A DNA stretch of 52,913 nucleotides from Curtobacterium sp. Leaf261 (GCF_001422205.1 NZ_LMMJ01000008.1:1-52913); one strand, 5' to 3'; shown: positions 1-8,456, numbered from the stretch's first letter. Program-made: numbers and translations. Notes: generated by a model not told the origin, from the letters alone.

Positions 1-278
1 TTCCTGGTGGGTGTTCGGGGTGTTTGCCCGATGTACAAGTCATTCGGCACCCCCTCCGGAATGGTTTGGAGGGACTTCACCCCGTTACCCGACCGTGACC
101 CACACCAGGGCCCGCCGCCCCGTACCGAACCCGCCACCCGGGCGCGAACCCGCCGACCCGCACCGAACCCGCCGATCACGCCGCCGGGCATCGTGTGCTC
201 GCCGCGGGTCTGTCACCATGGTCGCGACGACGGCGGGACCGCTCGGCCTCGTCCGTGACCACGACGAAGGAGTCGATG
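1..278. other. no gene seen
   Basis: No reading frame with convincing codon bias or family resemblance lies before the first gene. The stretch is C-rich, with the pair CCCTCCGG...TTGGAGGG near 50-90. It may be the downstream flank of a gene outside the window. Confidence 0.4.
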
Positions 279-695
279 ATGCCCACGACACTGAACCCCT
301 ACCTCGGGTTCCGCGACACCGCCAGGACCGCGCTGGAGTTCTACCACTCGGTCTTCGGCGGCGAGCTGACCCTGAGCACGTTCGGCGACCTCCACGCGAG
401 CGAGGATCCCGCCGAGCAGGACAAGATCATGCACGGGCAGCTCCGCACGGCCGGCGGTCTCGTGCTCATGGCGTCTGACACCCCGAGCGGCATGGGACTC
501 CGCGAGGGCAGCAGCATCTCGGTCTCGCTGAGCGGTGAGGACGAGCCCGAGCTGCGGCGGTACTGGGATGGTCTCTCGGCGGGCGCGACGATCATCGAGC
601 CGCTGACGGCAGCGCCGTGGGGCGACCAGTTCGGCATGCTGACGGACACGCACGGTGTGACGTGGCTCGTGAACATCACCCAGTCCGCGGCCTGA
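279..695 (+). CDS. VOC family protein (PhnB-like glyoxalase fold)
   Basis: A 138-residue single-domain protein of the vicinal oxygen chelate superfamily, PhnB/3-demethylubiquinone-methyltransferase-like branch. Seen: the opening NPYLGFRDTARTALEFYHSVFGG (residues 4 onward, strand-helix pattern of the family), then GEL-LSTFGD, HGQLRTAGGLVLMASD, and the closing PWGDQFGMLTDTHGVTWLVN. The family normally forms beta-alpha-beta-beta-beta modules that bind a metal or a small ligand, but many PhnB-like members have no known reaction. The start is set at the second of two adjacent ATGs (276 and 279), because AAGGAG at 267-272 is then 6 bases away. The product is cytosolic with no signal peptide. Substrate unknown. 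Confidence 0.85.
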   Translation: MPTTLNPYLGFRDTARTALEFYHSVFGGELTLSTFGDLHASEDPAEQDKIMHGQLRTAGGLVLMASDTPSGMGLREGSSISVSLSGEDEPELRRYWDGLSAGATIIEPLTAAPWGDQFGMLTDTHGVTWLVNITQSAA

Positions 696-734
696 CACCG
701 CGGGGCGAGGGGTGATTCCCCCGGCGTGATCGCT

Positions 735-740
735 TACCCT
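735..740 (+). promoter_or_regulatory. putative -10 box (TACCCT)
   Basis: TACCCT ends 9 bases before the ATG at 750, and no Shine-Dalgarno sequence is visible. The gene would have a leader of only a few bases or none. Confidence 0.35.
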
Positions 741-749
741 GGCTGAGCC

Positions 750-1709
750 ATGACTCCTCCCGCACCCCTGACGCGCCGCACCTTGTTCTCCCTCGCCGGT
801 GTCGCCGGCATCGGCCTCGCGGTCGCCGCGTGCTCGTCCGGCGACGGTGCGGACGGTGGGAAGGGCAGCGCCAAGGACGCCGGCGCGACGGACACGGCCA
901 CGGGCGGGTCGACCTCGACCTCGACCTCGACCCCGAAGGCCGGAGCGACGGCGGACACGCCGTCCACGAAGAAGATCGAGCCCGCAACGGTGCCGCTCGC
1001 CGGTGGCACGACGGTGACCATCAGCGGAACCGGTCTCGCCGCCGTGACGGCCGTGACCGTCGGGGGCGTTGCGGCGACCGACGTCCAGGCGTCCGACGCC
1101 ACGGTTGCCTTCACGCTTCCGCACCAGGCCACCTACACACCGGGCGACGCCGACGTGGCGCTGGTCGGGTCGGGCGGCGACACCCTCACGACGTCCAAGC
1201 TCGCCTACGCCGTGCAGACCGACGTCGACCGGCAGCTGCAGTACGCCATGCAGTACGTGAAGGACTACAACCTCGCGGGCTACGGCGACATGAACCCGAT
1301 CGGGGGCGACTGCGCGAACTTCGTCTCGCAGACGCTCATCGCCCGCGGGTGGCAGCAGCGCTCGGACTGGTACAGCCGGAACGCGGGGGCACAGCACTCC
1401 ACGACATGGACCTACTGCCCGTCGATGGACCCGTGGCTCATCGCGAACGCAGCGACGTTCGGCCTGACCCGCAGGACGCTCGAGGACCGCGACAAGGTCA
1501 AGATCGGCGACATCGTGATGTGGGACTGGAACCACAACGGCTCGCCCGACCACGTGACGATCGTGTCCGAGGTGACGAAGGACGCGTCCGGCAAGGTCCT
1601 CATCCGGTCCGCGAGCCACAACGAGGACGGCCCGTACCGCGACCTCGACGAGATGATCACGGTGCAGCACCCCGGTGGGACGGCCTGGTTCCACACCTTC
1701 GACGCCTGA
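750..1709 (+). CDS. lipoprotein with TIG-like and amidase_6-type domains
   Basis: A 319-residue exported protein. The N-terminus TRRTLFSLAGVAGIGLAVAAC has a twin-arginine pair, a hydrophobic core and a lipobox ending at Cys29, so lipid anchoring after Tat or Sec export is likely. A Ser/Thr/Gly-rich linker follows, then an IPT/TIG-like beta-sandwich (about residues 75-150, IEPATVPLAGGTTVTISGTG). The C-terminal half (about 155-319) matches the putative amidase domain family: GGDCANFVSQ gives the likely catalytic Cys and DHVTIV the likely His. This domain is usually linked to cell-wall or peptide amide hydrolysis, which is inference here. It is followed by the 19-bp tandem array at 1781-1913. 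The family is clear; the substrate is not. Confidence 0.8.
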   Translation: MTPPAPLTRRTLFSLAGVAGIGLAVAACSSGDGADGGKGSAKDAGATDTATGGSTSTSTSTPKAGATADTPSTKKIEPATVPLAGGTTVTISGTGLAAVTAVTVGGVAATDVQASDATVAFTLPHQATYTPGDADVALVGSGGDTLTTSKLAYAVQTDVDRQLQYAMQYVKDYNLAGYGDMNPIGGDCANFVSQTLIARGWQQRSDWYSRNAGAQHSTTWTYCPSMDPWLIANAATFGLTRRTLEDRDKVKIGDIVMWDWNHNGSPDHVTIVSEVTKDASGKVLIRSASHNEDGPYRDLDEMITVQHPGGTAWFHTFDA

Positions 1710-1780
1710 GGGGTCTGACGCGGGCCCGGCCGGCGGTGCTCTGACACCAGTGCAGGCGCATCGCACCGCTGATCACCATG

Positions 1781-1913
1781 GGTGCCATGCGTCAGGACCG
1801 GTGCCATGCGCAAGGACTGGTGCTATGCGTCCGGACTGGTGCCATGCGCAAGGACTGGTGCCATGCGCAAGGACCGGTGCCATGCGCAAGGACTGGTGCC
1901 ATGCGCAAGGACC
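1781..1913. repeat. tandem array, 7 x 19 bp
   Basis: Seven head-to-tail copies of ggtgccatgcgcaaggact. Copies start at 1781, 1800, 1819, 1838, 1857, 1876 and 1895. Copies 1 and 3 carry two to four changes, and the last base alternates t/c. The array fills the gap between two convergent genes. Because 19 is not a multiple of 3, the frames that read through it are not genes. Confidence 0.95.
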
Positions 1914-1924
1914 GGCCCCCGGCC

Positions 1925-3187
1925 TCACGGGTACCCCAGGAACCACAGGAACACGATCGCCACCGGCTGCAGGACGATCCCGACGGCGATCCACCCGACC
2001 GTCCGCCGCTGCGTCCGCACGAAGGCGTCCGACCCGAGCAGCGGTGCCATCGGCAGGAGCAGCCGGGCCAGGCTCTGTTGCGGCAGGAACACCGCCACGA
2101 GGTAGAGGCCGTAGCCCGCGACGAACCCCAGCACGTCCGGCCCGACCGCGCGGACACTCCGCCGCGTCAGGAACACCACGAAGCCGGCGAGCACCACGAC
2201 CACGAGCACGATCCCCGCGACGCCGAGCCACCGACCGGCCATCACGAACCACGGCGTCAGCGGCGCGAACTCCCGCCGCCCGACGAACCCGACCCACCAC
2301 GACAGCTCCGTCGCGAGGTAGGCGTCCGACCTCCCGGTGACGGCGCCGGCGACGAACGGCCACGCGAGTCCAGCGGCTGCGACGACGAGTCCCGATGCCG
2401 CGACGCCGATGCGGGAGGACCAAGGGAACACCGGCCCACCCCGGGCGTCCCGGACCCACCGCACGACGAGGTGCACCGCGAGGGCGACCGCCAGCGCGAG
2501 GATCCCCGGACGCGTGAACGCCGCCGTCACGCCGAGCAGTGTCACGAGCCAGTACCGCTGGCGGACGAGCGCGAGCAGGGCGCCGAACACGAGGAGCAGG
2601 AACATGCTCTCGGCGTACGAGACCTGCAGCAGGAACCCGAGCGGTCCGAACGCGAACAGTGCGACACCGCGGAGCGCACGCCGCGAGCAGCCCGTCACCC
2701 GGATGAGTCGGTGGAGGAGCACGCACGCGCCGGCCCCGCAGAGCAGCGCGACGAGGAAGCCGGCCACCCAGAACGAGAGCCCGGACGTCATCAGGGCGCG
2801 GACGACCCACGGGAACACCGGGAGGAACGCCCACGCGTTCGGCCGGACGTTCCCGTCGGCATCCACCGGGAGCGAGCGCGGGTACCCCGCAGTGGCGATC
2901 GTCCGGTACTGCCAGGCGTCCCACGAGCCGCTGAAGGTGAAGAACGTCGGGTCGGTCCGGTGGCTCGCGAACGTCCAGCCGCTCGCGGTCGCGACGACGA
3001 ACATCGTCGCGAGGAACAGCGTGCTGACGAGTCGGGAACCGAGCCACACCAGGAGCGGGGCGGTCCACCCGCTGTGTCGTCCCTCCAGACCGATCCTGAG
3101 TCGACGGACGGCGCGACGCGCCTGGCGGACCGGTCTGGAGGCACGACCCGCGTCGTCGACGCGTCCGTCGGTCGGAGCGATGGTCAC
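1925..3187 (-). CDS. PIG-V-type membrane mannosyltransferase-like protein
   Basis: A 420-residue polytopic membrane protein with about nine hydrophobic segments. Motifs match the bacterial relatives of the PIG-V/GT76 mannosyltransferases: SWDAWQYRTIATAGYP (acidic Asp after the first membrane segment), AFLPVFPWVVR, SYAESMFLLLVFGALLAL and GVTAAFTRPGILAL. Family members use polyprenyl-phosphate-linked sugars on the outer face of the membrane; the acceptor is unknown here. The first 40 residues are Arg-rich and unlike a membrane-protein leader, and that DNA carries inverted arms (3078-3092 and 3131-3145) resembling the intergenic repeat family. The true start may therefore be downstream, near the first hydrophobic segment. 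No strong ribosome site decides it. Confidence 0.75.
   Translation of the reverse strand: MTIAPTDGRVDDAGRASRPVRQARRAVRRLRIGLEGRHSGWTAPLLVWLGSRLVSTLFLATMFVVATASGWTFASHRTDPTFFTFSGSWDAWQYRTIATAGYPRSLPVDADGNVRPNAWAFLPVFPWVVRALMTSGLSFWVAGFLVALLCGAGACVLLHRLIRVTGCSRRALRGVALFAFGPLGFLLQVSYAESMFLLLVFGALLALVRQRYWLVTLLGVTAAFTRPGILALAVALAVHLVVRWVRDARGGPVFPWSSRIGVAASGLVVAAAGLAWPFVAGAVTGRSDAYLATELSWWVGFVGRREFAPLTPWFVMAGRWLGVAGIVLVVVVLAGFVVFLTRRSVRAVGPDVLGFVAGYGLYLVAVFLPQQSLARLLLPMAPLLGSDAFVRTQRRTVGWIAVGIVLQPVAIVFLWFLGYP
3078..3145. repeat. inverted repeat inside the 5' end of the mannosyltransferase frame
   Basis: CGTCCCTCCAGACCG (3078-3092) pairs with CGGTCTGGAGGCACG (3131-3145) with one mismatch across a 38-base loop. 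The arm resembles the GGACTGGAGGGACGG arm found between genes elsewhere in the window. Confidence 0.6.
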
Positions 3188-3324
3188 CGATCAGCCGTTC
3201 GCGGACCTGTGGCTGGCCGCGGCGAGGTCCTCGAGGCGGTGCGGCACGGACGTCAGTCTCGCACAGCGTCGGCGGGCGTTCCGGACCGTCGGGTGCGGGT
3301 CCGCGCAAGAACCCGACGTCCCCC

Positions 3325-3354
3325 TTGTGAGGGGTGTCGGCGGGCGGATACGTT
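3325..3354 (+). promoter_or_regulatory. putative promoter
   Basis: TTGTGA (3325-3330) and TACGTT (3349-3354) are 18 bases apart and point toward the gene at 3484. The implied leader is about 120 bases. The rest of 3188-3483 holds no convincing gene. Confidence 0.35.
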
Positions 3355-3483
3355 CCTCACAATCGCCCGGAGCGCCACCCACGAACCGGTCGAGATCACG
3401 AACGAGAACTCGTGTCGGACCACCCATCCGGCACGCGGCGATCCGGCTCCGCCGGATGGTCGTTCCCGGAACGTCGCCCACCC

Positions 3484-4359
3484 ATGAGGAACCCGAATCC
3501 CATGATCCCAGTCGACGATCGGCTGCGCCCGCGCGCGCTCGCCGGTCAGCCACGCCCGCTCCCCGTCCGACCGACACCACCCGCAGTCCCGCTCTCCGCC
3601 CCGCCCGGACCCGAACCGGTCGGGATCGGGACGCTCCCGACGCGGAGGCTCGCACCCGTGCGCCTCGTCGTCGAGGGCCTCGCACCGGTCGCCGCCCACC
3701 CGCGCATCAGCGTCGTCGACGGTCCGGGAGCACTCGCCCGAGCGGTCGCACTGGCCGCCGACGGTCTCGAGGTGCTCGTCATCGGCGATCGTCCCGAGCC
3801 GCTCGACCCGCGGGCGTCCGACGTCGTCGGGTTCGCGGCAGCCGCGGCGTCCGGGCGACTGCGCTGGACGCACTCGCTCGAGCAGGCGATCGCCTTCGCC
3901 GACGTGCACTTCGTGACCGCGGGCGGGACGACGGTCACCGGCGGTGCACGCGCTGGCGGGGTCGCGGCCGCCGCCGTCGCCGCCGAACTACGGTCCACCG
4001 TGCTCGACCTGGTCGCACGCGCCACCCGACGCACCCTGGTCGTCGGCTGCTCGGCGGTGCCGGTCGGGACCGCCGCCGACCTCGCGTCCATGGTGTCGAC
4101 CGCTGCGCCGGTGCGCTCCGGCGTGGAGCTCGCCTGGGTCCCCGAGGCGACCGCGGTCGACCGGGCTGGTCGTGCCGACGGTCTGACCTTCGGGGTCGGG
4201 TCCCGCTGGGCCGAGGCGCAGCTCCGTGCCGTGTTCCGCCGACGCCTCGACGCGGGCACCCCGGTCGTCGTCACGGACCTCGAGACGGTGGAGCTCGCGG
4301 CCGCCGTCGGGTGGCGGGCGTTCCAGGACGGGACGAACGCGCTGCGCCGGAACGGCTGA
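3484..4359 (+). CDS. shortened UDP-glucose/GDP-mannose dehydrogenase-like protein
   Basis: A 291-residue protein. About residues 70-290 follow the N-terminal Rossmann part of the UDP-glucose dehydrogenase family: a strand-loop-helix ISVVDGPGALARAVALAADG, then FADVHFVTAGG (counterpart of the AD-vhf-cvgTP strand), LVVGCSAVPVGTAADLA (the STVPvGT motif) and VELAWVPEATA (the NPEFLrEG position). The usual GxGYVG nucleotide loop is degraded, NPEF has become VPEA, and the central and C-terminal domains with the catalytic Cys are missing. The first 60 residues are Pro/Arg-rich with no match. It probably lacks the dehydrogenase reaction. The start could also be the ATG at 3502; neither has a clear ribosome site. 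Confidence 0.6.
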   Translation: MRNPNPMIPVDDRLRPRALAGQPRPLPVRPTPPAVPLSAPPGPEPVGIGTLPTRRLAPVRLVVEGLAPVAAHPRISVVDGPGALARAVALAADGLEVLVIGDRPEPLDPRASDVVGFAAAAASGRLRWTHSLEQAIAFADVHFVTAGGTTVTGGARAGGVAAAAVAAELRSTVLDLVARATRRTLVVGCSAVPVGTAADLASMVSTAAPVRSGVELAWVPEATAVDRAGRADGLTFGVGSRWAEAQLRAVFRRRLDAGTPVVVTDLETVELAAAVGWRAFQDGTNALRRNG

Positions 4360-4412
4360 GGCGCTACCGTCGCCGGTGCCGGGTCGCTCGGCCGGGGCAG
4401 AGGCCACGCGCG

Positions 4413-4418
4413 TACGAT
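4413..4418 (+). promoter_or_regulatory. -10 box of a leaderless gene (TACGAT)
   Basis: TACGAT ends 7 bases before the ATG at 4426, and there is no Shine-Dalgarno sequence. Transcription would begin at or next to the start codon. Confidence 0.6.
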
Positions 4419-4425
4419 CCGCGGC

Positions 4426-5865
4426 ATGAGCGCTGATGCCCGGACGCCCGGTCCGACCACCGACCAGAACCCCGACACCGCCGCCACAGCGAGGGCCGAG
4501 CAGATCGTGGCCTCGTGGATGTCCGGTCAGCGCTGGTACGCCGCGAAGGGCCTCGACCCCGCGCTCCGCGTGATCGACGCCGTCGAGGAGACCATCCAGG
4601 ACGACGATGCCGACGTCCGCGTGCTCACGTGGCTCGTCATCGACGACGCTCCGGCCGTCCCCGTCCTGTACCAGGTCCCCTTCACGATCCGCACCGCCCC
4701 CGTGGACGCTCTGGCCCACGCACTCATCGCCACGGACGACGACCGTTGGCTCTACGACGGCCCGCACGACCCCGCCTACGCGCGGTGGCTCCTCGGGACG
4801 ATCGCCGACGCACGGTCCCTCGACGGCACGGCGGTCGCCGGGACCCCCATGCACGTCGACGGTCAGGCGTTCATCGAGCCGGGCGCCGTGCGCACGGCCA
4901 AGGTGCTCCGCGGCGAGCAGTCGAACACCTCGATCATCTGCGAGGTCGACGGGCCCGCCGTGCCACGGGTCATCGTCAAGGTCTTCCGGGTGCTGCACCA
5001 CGGGGAGAACCCCGACGTCACGACGCAGGCAGCGCTCTCCGCCGGAGGTTCGCTGCGCGTGCCGAAGTCGGTCGGGGCACTCGCGGGCTCCTGGAGCGAC
5101 GTCGGTCGGAGCGAGGGCACGGCGCACGGGCACCTCGCGTTCGCGCAGGAGTTCCTGCCCGGCCTCGACGACGCGTGGCGGGTGGCACTCGCGGCGGCGA
5201 CCGACGGGGTGGAGTTCACCGATCAGGCCCGGGCGCTCGGTGCGGCCGTGGCCGAGGTCCACGCGACGCTCGCCACGGCGCTCCCGACGGTTGAGGCCGG
5301 CCCGGACGAGGTCGGCTCGATGCTCGGGTCCATGCGGCAGCGGCTCGACACGGCGGCCACCGAGGTCCCCGCGATCGCGGAGCACGCCGACGCCGTCCGC
5401 GCCCTCTACGCCATGACCGAGGAGCTCGACTGGCCCCGGCTGCAGCGCATCCACGGGGACCTGCACCTCGGGCAGGCGCTGCTGTCGCCGGAGCGCGGCT
5501 GGATCCTGCTCGACTTCGAGGGCGAGCCGCTCCGCCCGATGCCCGAGCGGTCCCGCCCCGACGTCCCGCTCCGCGACGTCGCCGGCATGCTCCGCTCGTT
5601 CGACTACGTCGCCGGGGCCCTCGCGCACGCCGACGAGCCGGTGGACTCGGGGTCGTGGGCGCACGACGCTCGGCAGGCGTTCCTCGACGGGTACGTCGCT
5701 GCGTCGGGGGAGGACCTCCGGGCGGCACGGGCGCTCCTCGACGCCTTCGAGGTCGACAAGGCCGTGTACGAAGCCGTGTACGAGGCCCGGAACCGGCCGG
5801 ACTGGGTCGGCATCCCGGTCGCGGCGGTCGGCAGGCTCGTGGACCGGAGCGCGCCCGCCGCATGA
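4426..5865 (+). CDS. mak: maltokinase
   Basis: A 479-residue cytosolic kinase of the Mak/Pep2 family, which phosphorylates maltose with ATP to maltose 1-phosphate, the donor for GlgE in alpha-glucan synthesis. The N-terminal cap has QRWYAAKG (about residues 35-42). The kinase core has VIVKVFR (lysine), the catalytic loop IHGDLHLGQAL (His343, Asp345) and the metal-binding LLDFEGEPLRPMPER (Asp363). Length fits full-size actinobacterial Mak. In many actinobacteria mak lies beside or is fused to treS, next to glgE and glgB; none of those is here, so it is an orphan. The gene begins with a leaderless-type promoter and ends just before a GGGGCGCGCCCC palindrome. Confidence 0.88.
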   Translation: MSADARTPGPTTDQNPDTAATARAEQIVASWMSGQRWYAAKGLDPALRVIDAVEETIQDDDADVRVLTWLVIDDAPAVPVLYQVPFTIRTAPVDALAHALIATDDDRWLYDGPHDPAYARWLLGTIADARSLDGTAVAGTPMHVDGQAFIEPGAVRTAKVLRGEQSNTSIICEVDGPAVPRVIVKVFRVLHHGENPDVTTQAALSAGGSLRVPKSVGALAGSWSDVGRSEGTAHGHLAFAQEFLPGLDDAWRVALAAATDGVEFTDQARALGAAVAEVHATLATALPTVEAGPDEVGSMLGSMRQRLDTAATEVPAIAEHADAVRALYAMTEELDWPRLQRIHGDLHLGQALLSPERGWILLDFEGEPLRPMPERSRPDVPLRDVAGMLRSFDYVAGALAHADEPVDSGSWAHDARQAFLDGYVAASGEDLRAARALLDAFEVDKAVYEAVYEARNRPDWVGIPVAAVGRLVDRSAPAA

Positions 5866-5876
5866 CCCGGCTGGGC

Positions 5877-5888
5877 GGGGCGCGCCCC
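5877..5888. terminator. short palindrome between convergent genes
   Basis: GGGGCGCGCCCC lies between the stops at 5865 (+) and 5890 (-). It is GC-rich with no U-tract, as is common for actinobacterial terminators. Confidence 0.35.
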
Positions 5889-5889
5889 C

Positions 5890-6423
5890 CTAGATGCCGG
5901 CGTACTGGTGCAGCAGGTGCCCGAACGCCGTCATGAAGACGAGCCCGGTGGTGACCGCGAGCACGAGCGCCGACACCGCGATGCTCCGACCGACGATCCG
6001 CCACGACCCGGTGCCGTTCGGCCGGGCGATCCCGACGACGGCGAGCAGGACGGCGAGGACGCTGAACATGCCGATGGGGTTGACGACCGCGGAGAGCAGC
6101 GCAACGACGAGGGATCCCCAGCCGAACAGGCAGAAGCGTCGGACCCCGGACGTCTGACCGGCGACGATGCTCGCGCCGGTGTTCACGGCGGTCGACGCGG
6201 CGACCCCGGTCCCGCACGCCCACGCGGCGGTCGCGACGGCAGCGGGCCGGACGGAGAACTGCGGCTCGGCGTGCGTCTCGTGCGCCTCGCCCTGTCCGGG
6301 GGCCGACGATCGGGCGGCACTCGGTGCGGGTTGCGTCGCGCTGCCCCACGTGCGCCCGTCCCACCACCGCAGACGGCGGGTGTCCTGCGGATCGGGGAAG
6401 AAGCCGGCGGCCGGCAGTGTCAC
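5890..6423 (-). CDS. DUF2510 domain membrane protein
   Basis: A 177-residue protein. Residues 3-25 (PAAGFFPDPQDTRRLRWWDGRTW) are the DUF2510 motif, a short Trp-rich segment common at the N-termini of actinobacterial membrane proteins. A low-complexity linker follows, then three or four hydrophobic segments (about 65-85, 95-125 and 140-165) like DUF4190-type proteins. The start is a GTG at 6423 preceded by AGGAG with a 6-base spacer, which is decisive over the longer frame upstream. No enzyme motif; function unknown. Confidence 0.8.
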   Translation of the reverse strand: MTLPAAGFFPDPQDTRRLRWWDGRTWGSATQPAPSAARSSAPGQGEAHETHAEPQFSVRPAAVATAAWACGTGVAASTAVNTGASIVAGQTSGVRRFCLFGWGSLVVALLSAVVNPIGMFSVLAVLLAVVGIARPNGTGSWRIVGRSIAVSALVLAVTTGLVFMTAFGHLLHQYAGI

Positions 6424-6639
6424 GACGGTCTCCTGTGCTCGGGGCTGATGGGTCTCTCCGAGGCTACGCAGCACCGGGGGACGACCACAGTCCCAGCACG
6501 GGTGTCGGCACAAGGGGGGACCCCGGTTGACCCCTCGCAGTTGCGATGCGAACGGGGTGCGGACACGAGCAGTGCCCATCCGTCGGCAGCGCGGGCTGCG
6601 GCGACGGACGGGCACCGGTCATCGGACGGGAGGCGCGGC

Positions 6640-7683
6640 TCAGCCCACCGGGGCCGGCTCCCGGTCCCAGCCCAGTTCCGCACCGACGGCCCTGACGCCG
6701 GCGAGGAGCCGCGCGTTGAAGTCCACGCCGAGCTGGTTCGGCACCGTGATGAGCACGGTGTCCGCCGCCGCGACCGCGGCGTCCGTCGCGAGCTGCTCGA
6801 CGAGCTGCTCCGGCTCGCCGATGTAGCTCCGCCCGAACCGGGCGAGCCCGCCGTCGAGGTGTCCGACCTGGTCCTGACCCTCGACCTGCGCGCGGACCCC
6901 GAAGTAGTGGCGCGACTCGTCGTCGGTGATCGGGATGATGCTGCGGCTCACGCTGACCCGGGGCGTCCGCTCCCACCCGGACTCGGCCCACACCCGACGG
7001 AAGCGCTCGATCTGCTCGAGCTGGAGCTGGTCGAACGGCACGCCGGTGTCCTCGGTGAGGAGCGTCGACGACATCAGGTTCATGCCCTGCTCGGCGGTCC
7101 ACTCCGCCGTGGCGCGGGTCCCTGCGCCCCACCAGATGCGCTCGCCGAGGCCGTCGGACAACGGGGACATCGGGAGCACGCCGTCGCGTCCGGTCATCTG
7201 CGGGTTGGCGGCCGCGATCCCCGCGCCGTCGATCGCCTGGCGGAAGAGGGCGGTGTGCTGCCGGGCCATGTCGGCATCGGTCTCTCCGGGCGCGGGGACG
7301 TACCCGAACGCCTCGTACCCGGCCAGCGAGGTCTCGGGTGACCCCCGGCTCACGCCGAGCTGCAGCCGTCCGTCGGCGATGAGGTCCGTCATCGCGGCCT
7401 CCTCCGCCATGTACAGGGGGTTCTCGTAGCGCATGTCGATCACGCCGGTGCCGATCTCGATCCGCGAGGTCCTGGCCGCGACGGCGGCGAGCAACGGGAA
7501 CGGCGAGGCCTGCTGCGGCGCGAAGTGGTGGACGCGGAAGTAGGCGCCGTCGATGCCGATCTCCTCGGCGGCGACGGCGAGGTCGATCGCCTGGGTCAGC
7601 GACTCGCGGGCGGACCGCACGCGGGAGCCGGGGACGTTCTGCCAGTGCCCGAAGGAGAGGAAGCCGATCTTGGTCATGTTCAT
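6640..7683 (-). CDS. LLM class flavin-dependent oxidoreductase
   Basis: A 347-residue bacterial-luciferase-like TIM-barrel monooxygenase, expected to use FMNH2 or F420H2. Seen: KIGFLSFGHWQ at the N-terminus, IDGAYFRVHHFA (the dGa-f-vrHHfa segment), IEIGTGVIDMRYENPLYMAEEAA and DLIADGRLQLGVSRGSPE (the DlLs-GR-eLGvgrG signature). The product is cytosolic and the substrate is unknown. It has the same length and layout as the protein at 14608-15651. An in-frame ATG at 7677 is the alternative start; neither has a clear Shine-Dalgarno. It is transcribed divergently from the GAP-family gene. Confidence 0.88.
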   Translation of the reverse strand: MNMTKIGFLSFGHWQNVPGSRVRSARESLTQAIDLAVAAEEIGIDGAYFRVHHFAPQQASPFPLLAAVAARTSRIEIGTGVIDMRYENPLYMAEEAAMTDLIADGRLQLGVSRGSPETSLAGYEAFGYVPAPGETDADMARQHTALFRQAIDGAGIAAANPQMTGRDGVLPMSPLSDGLGERIWWGAGTRATAEWTAEQGMNLMSSTLLTEDTGVPFDQLQLEQIERFRRVWAESGWERTPRVSVSRSIIPITDDESRHYFGVRAQVEGQDQVGHLDGGLARFGRSYIGEPEQLVEQLATDAAVAAADTVLITVPNQLGVDFNARLLAGVRAVGAELGWDREPAPVG

Positions 7684-7778
7684 GCGAACGCACTGACGCG
7701 GTGGTGCATTCCGTCTCGCCGCGCGTGCCGCGATGCACGATGCGGGATACGGTGAGCGCGGGACGAGAGGGCTGGGCT

Positions 7779-8456
7779 GTGGACGGTGGTGCGCTGATCG
7801 GCACGCTCCTCCCGACGGGGGTCGCCGTGACCCTCAGCCCGCTGCCGATCGCCGCGGTGGTCATGCTGCTCCTCTCAGCGAACGGGCATCGATCGGCCGT
7901 GGCCTTCGCCTGGGGATGGGTGACCGGGATCGTCCTCGGGGTGCTCGTCCTCGCGGTGGCGGCCGAGGCGCTCCCGTCGCCCGACGCCACGGGCCACGAT
8001 CCGGTCAGCGGAGTCCTCACGATCGTGTCCGGCGTCGTCCTCCTGGTCCTCGCCGCGTGGCAGTGGACCCGGCGGAGACTGCCGGACGGTCGGCCCGCGA
8101 GTGCGCGCTGGGTACGGGTCCTCGACGGCATCGGCGTCCGTCGGGCAGCGCTCCTCGGGGTGCTGTCCGTCGTCGCCAACCCGAAGAACCTCGTCCTGTC
8201 CCTCGCCGCCGGCGTGGCGATCGGCGAGTCTCGCGACGGTGTCCCGGACATCGTCGTCGCGATCGTCGTGTACGTGCTCGTCGGCGCCGTCGCGATCGTG
8301 GTCCCCGTGGCCGCCGTCGCGATCGCCCCGGTGCGGAGCGCGAGGCCGCTCGACCTGGTCCGTCGGGCGCTGCTCCGGCACGGCGTCGTGGTCCTGGTCG
8401 TCGTCCTCGTGGTGCTCGGCGTCGTCGAGGTCGTCGAGGGCCTCCGTCAGGTCTGA
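7779..8456 (+). CDS. GAP family membrane protein
   Basis: A protein of about 225 residues with six hydrophobic segments, of the Sap/GAP family (sulfolipid-addressing-protein-like, LysE-superfamily topology). Seen: TLLPTGVAVTLSPLPIAAVV at the N-terminus, FAWGWVTGIVLGVLVL, and the conserved ANPKNLVLSLAAGVAIG in the middle, where LysE-type transporters carry a NPKn motif. It probably exports a small molecule or lipid; the substrate is unknown. The start is taken as GTG 7779 with GAGAGG 8 bases upstream; GTG 7752 and ATG 7740 are possible. The stop codon lies in a 19-bp unit repeated three times. Confidence 0.75.
   Translation: MDGGALIGTLLPTGVAVTLSPLPIAAVVMLLLSANGHRSAVAFAWGWVTGIVLGVLVLAVAAEALPSPDATGHDPVSGVLTIVSGVVLLVLAAWQWTRRRLPDGRPASARWVRVLDGIGVRRAALLGVLSVVANPKNLVLSLAAGVAIGESRDGVPDIVVAIVVYVLVGAVAIVVPVAAVAIAPVRSARPLDLVRRALLRHGVVVLVVVLVVLGVVEVVEGLRQV

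Noticed and set aside
213..1766. 517-residue antisense frame over the amidase-like gene
   Set aside because: Arg/Gly/Val-rich shadow frame. The sense frame has a lipobox and a catalytic motif.
1781..1913. CRISPR-like array (also 9565-9649)
   Set aside because: Units are directly adjacent with no unique spacers, and no cas gene is present; these are minisatellites.
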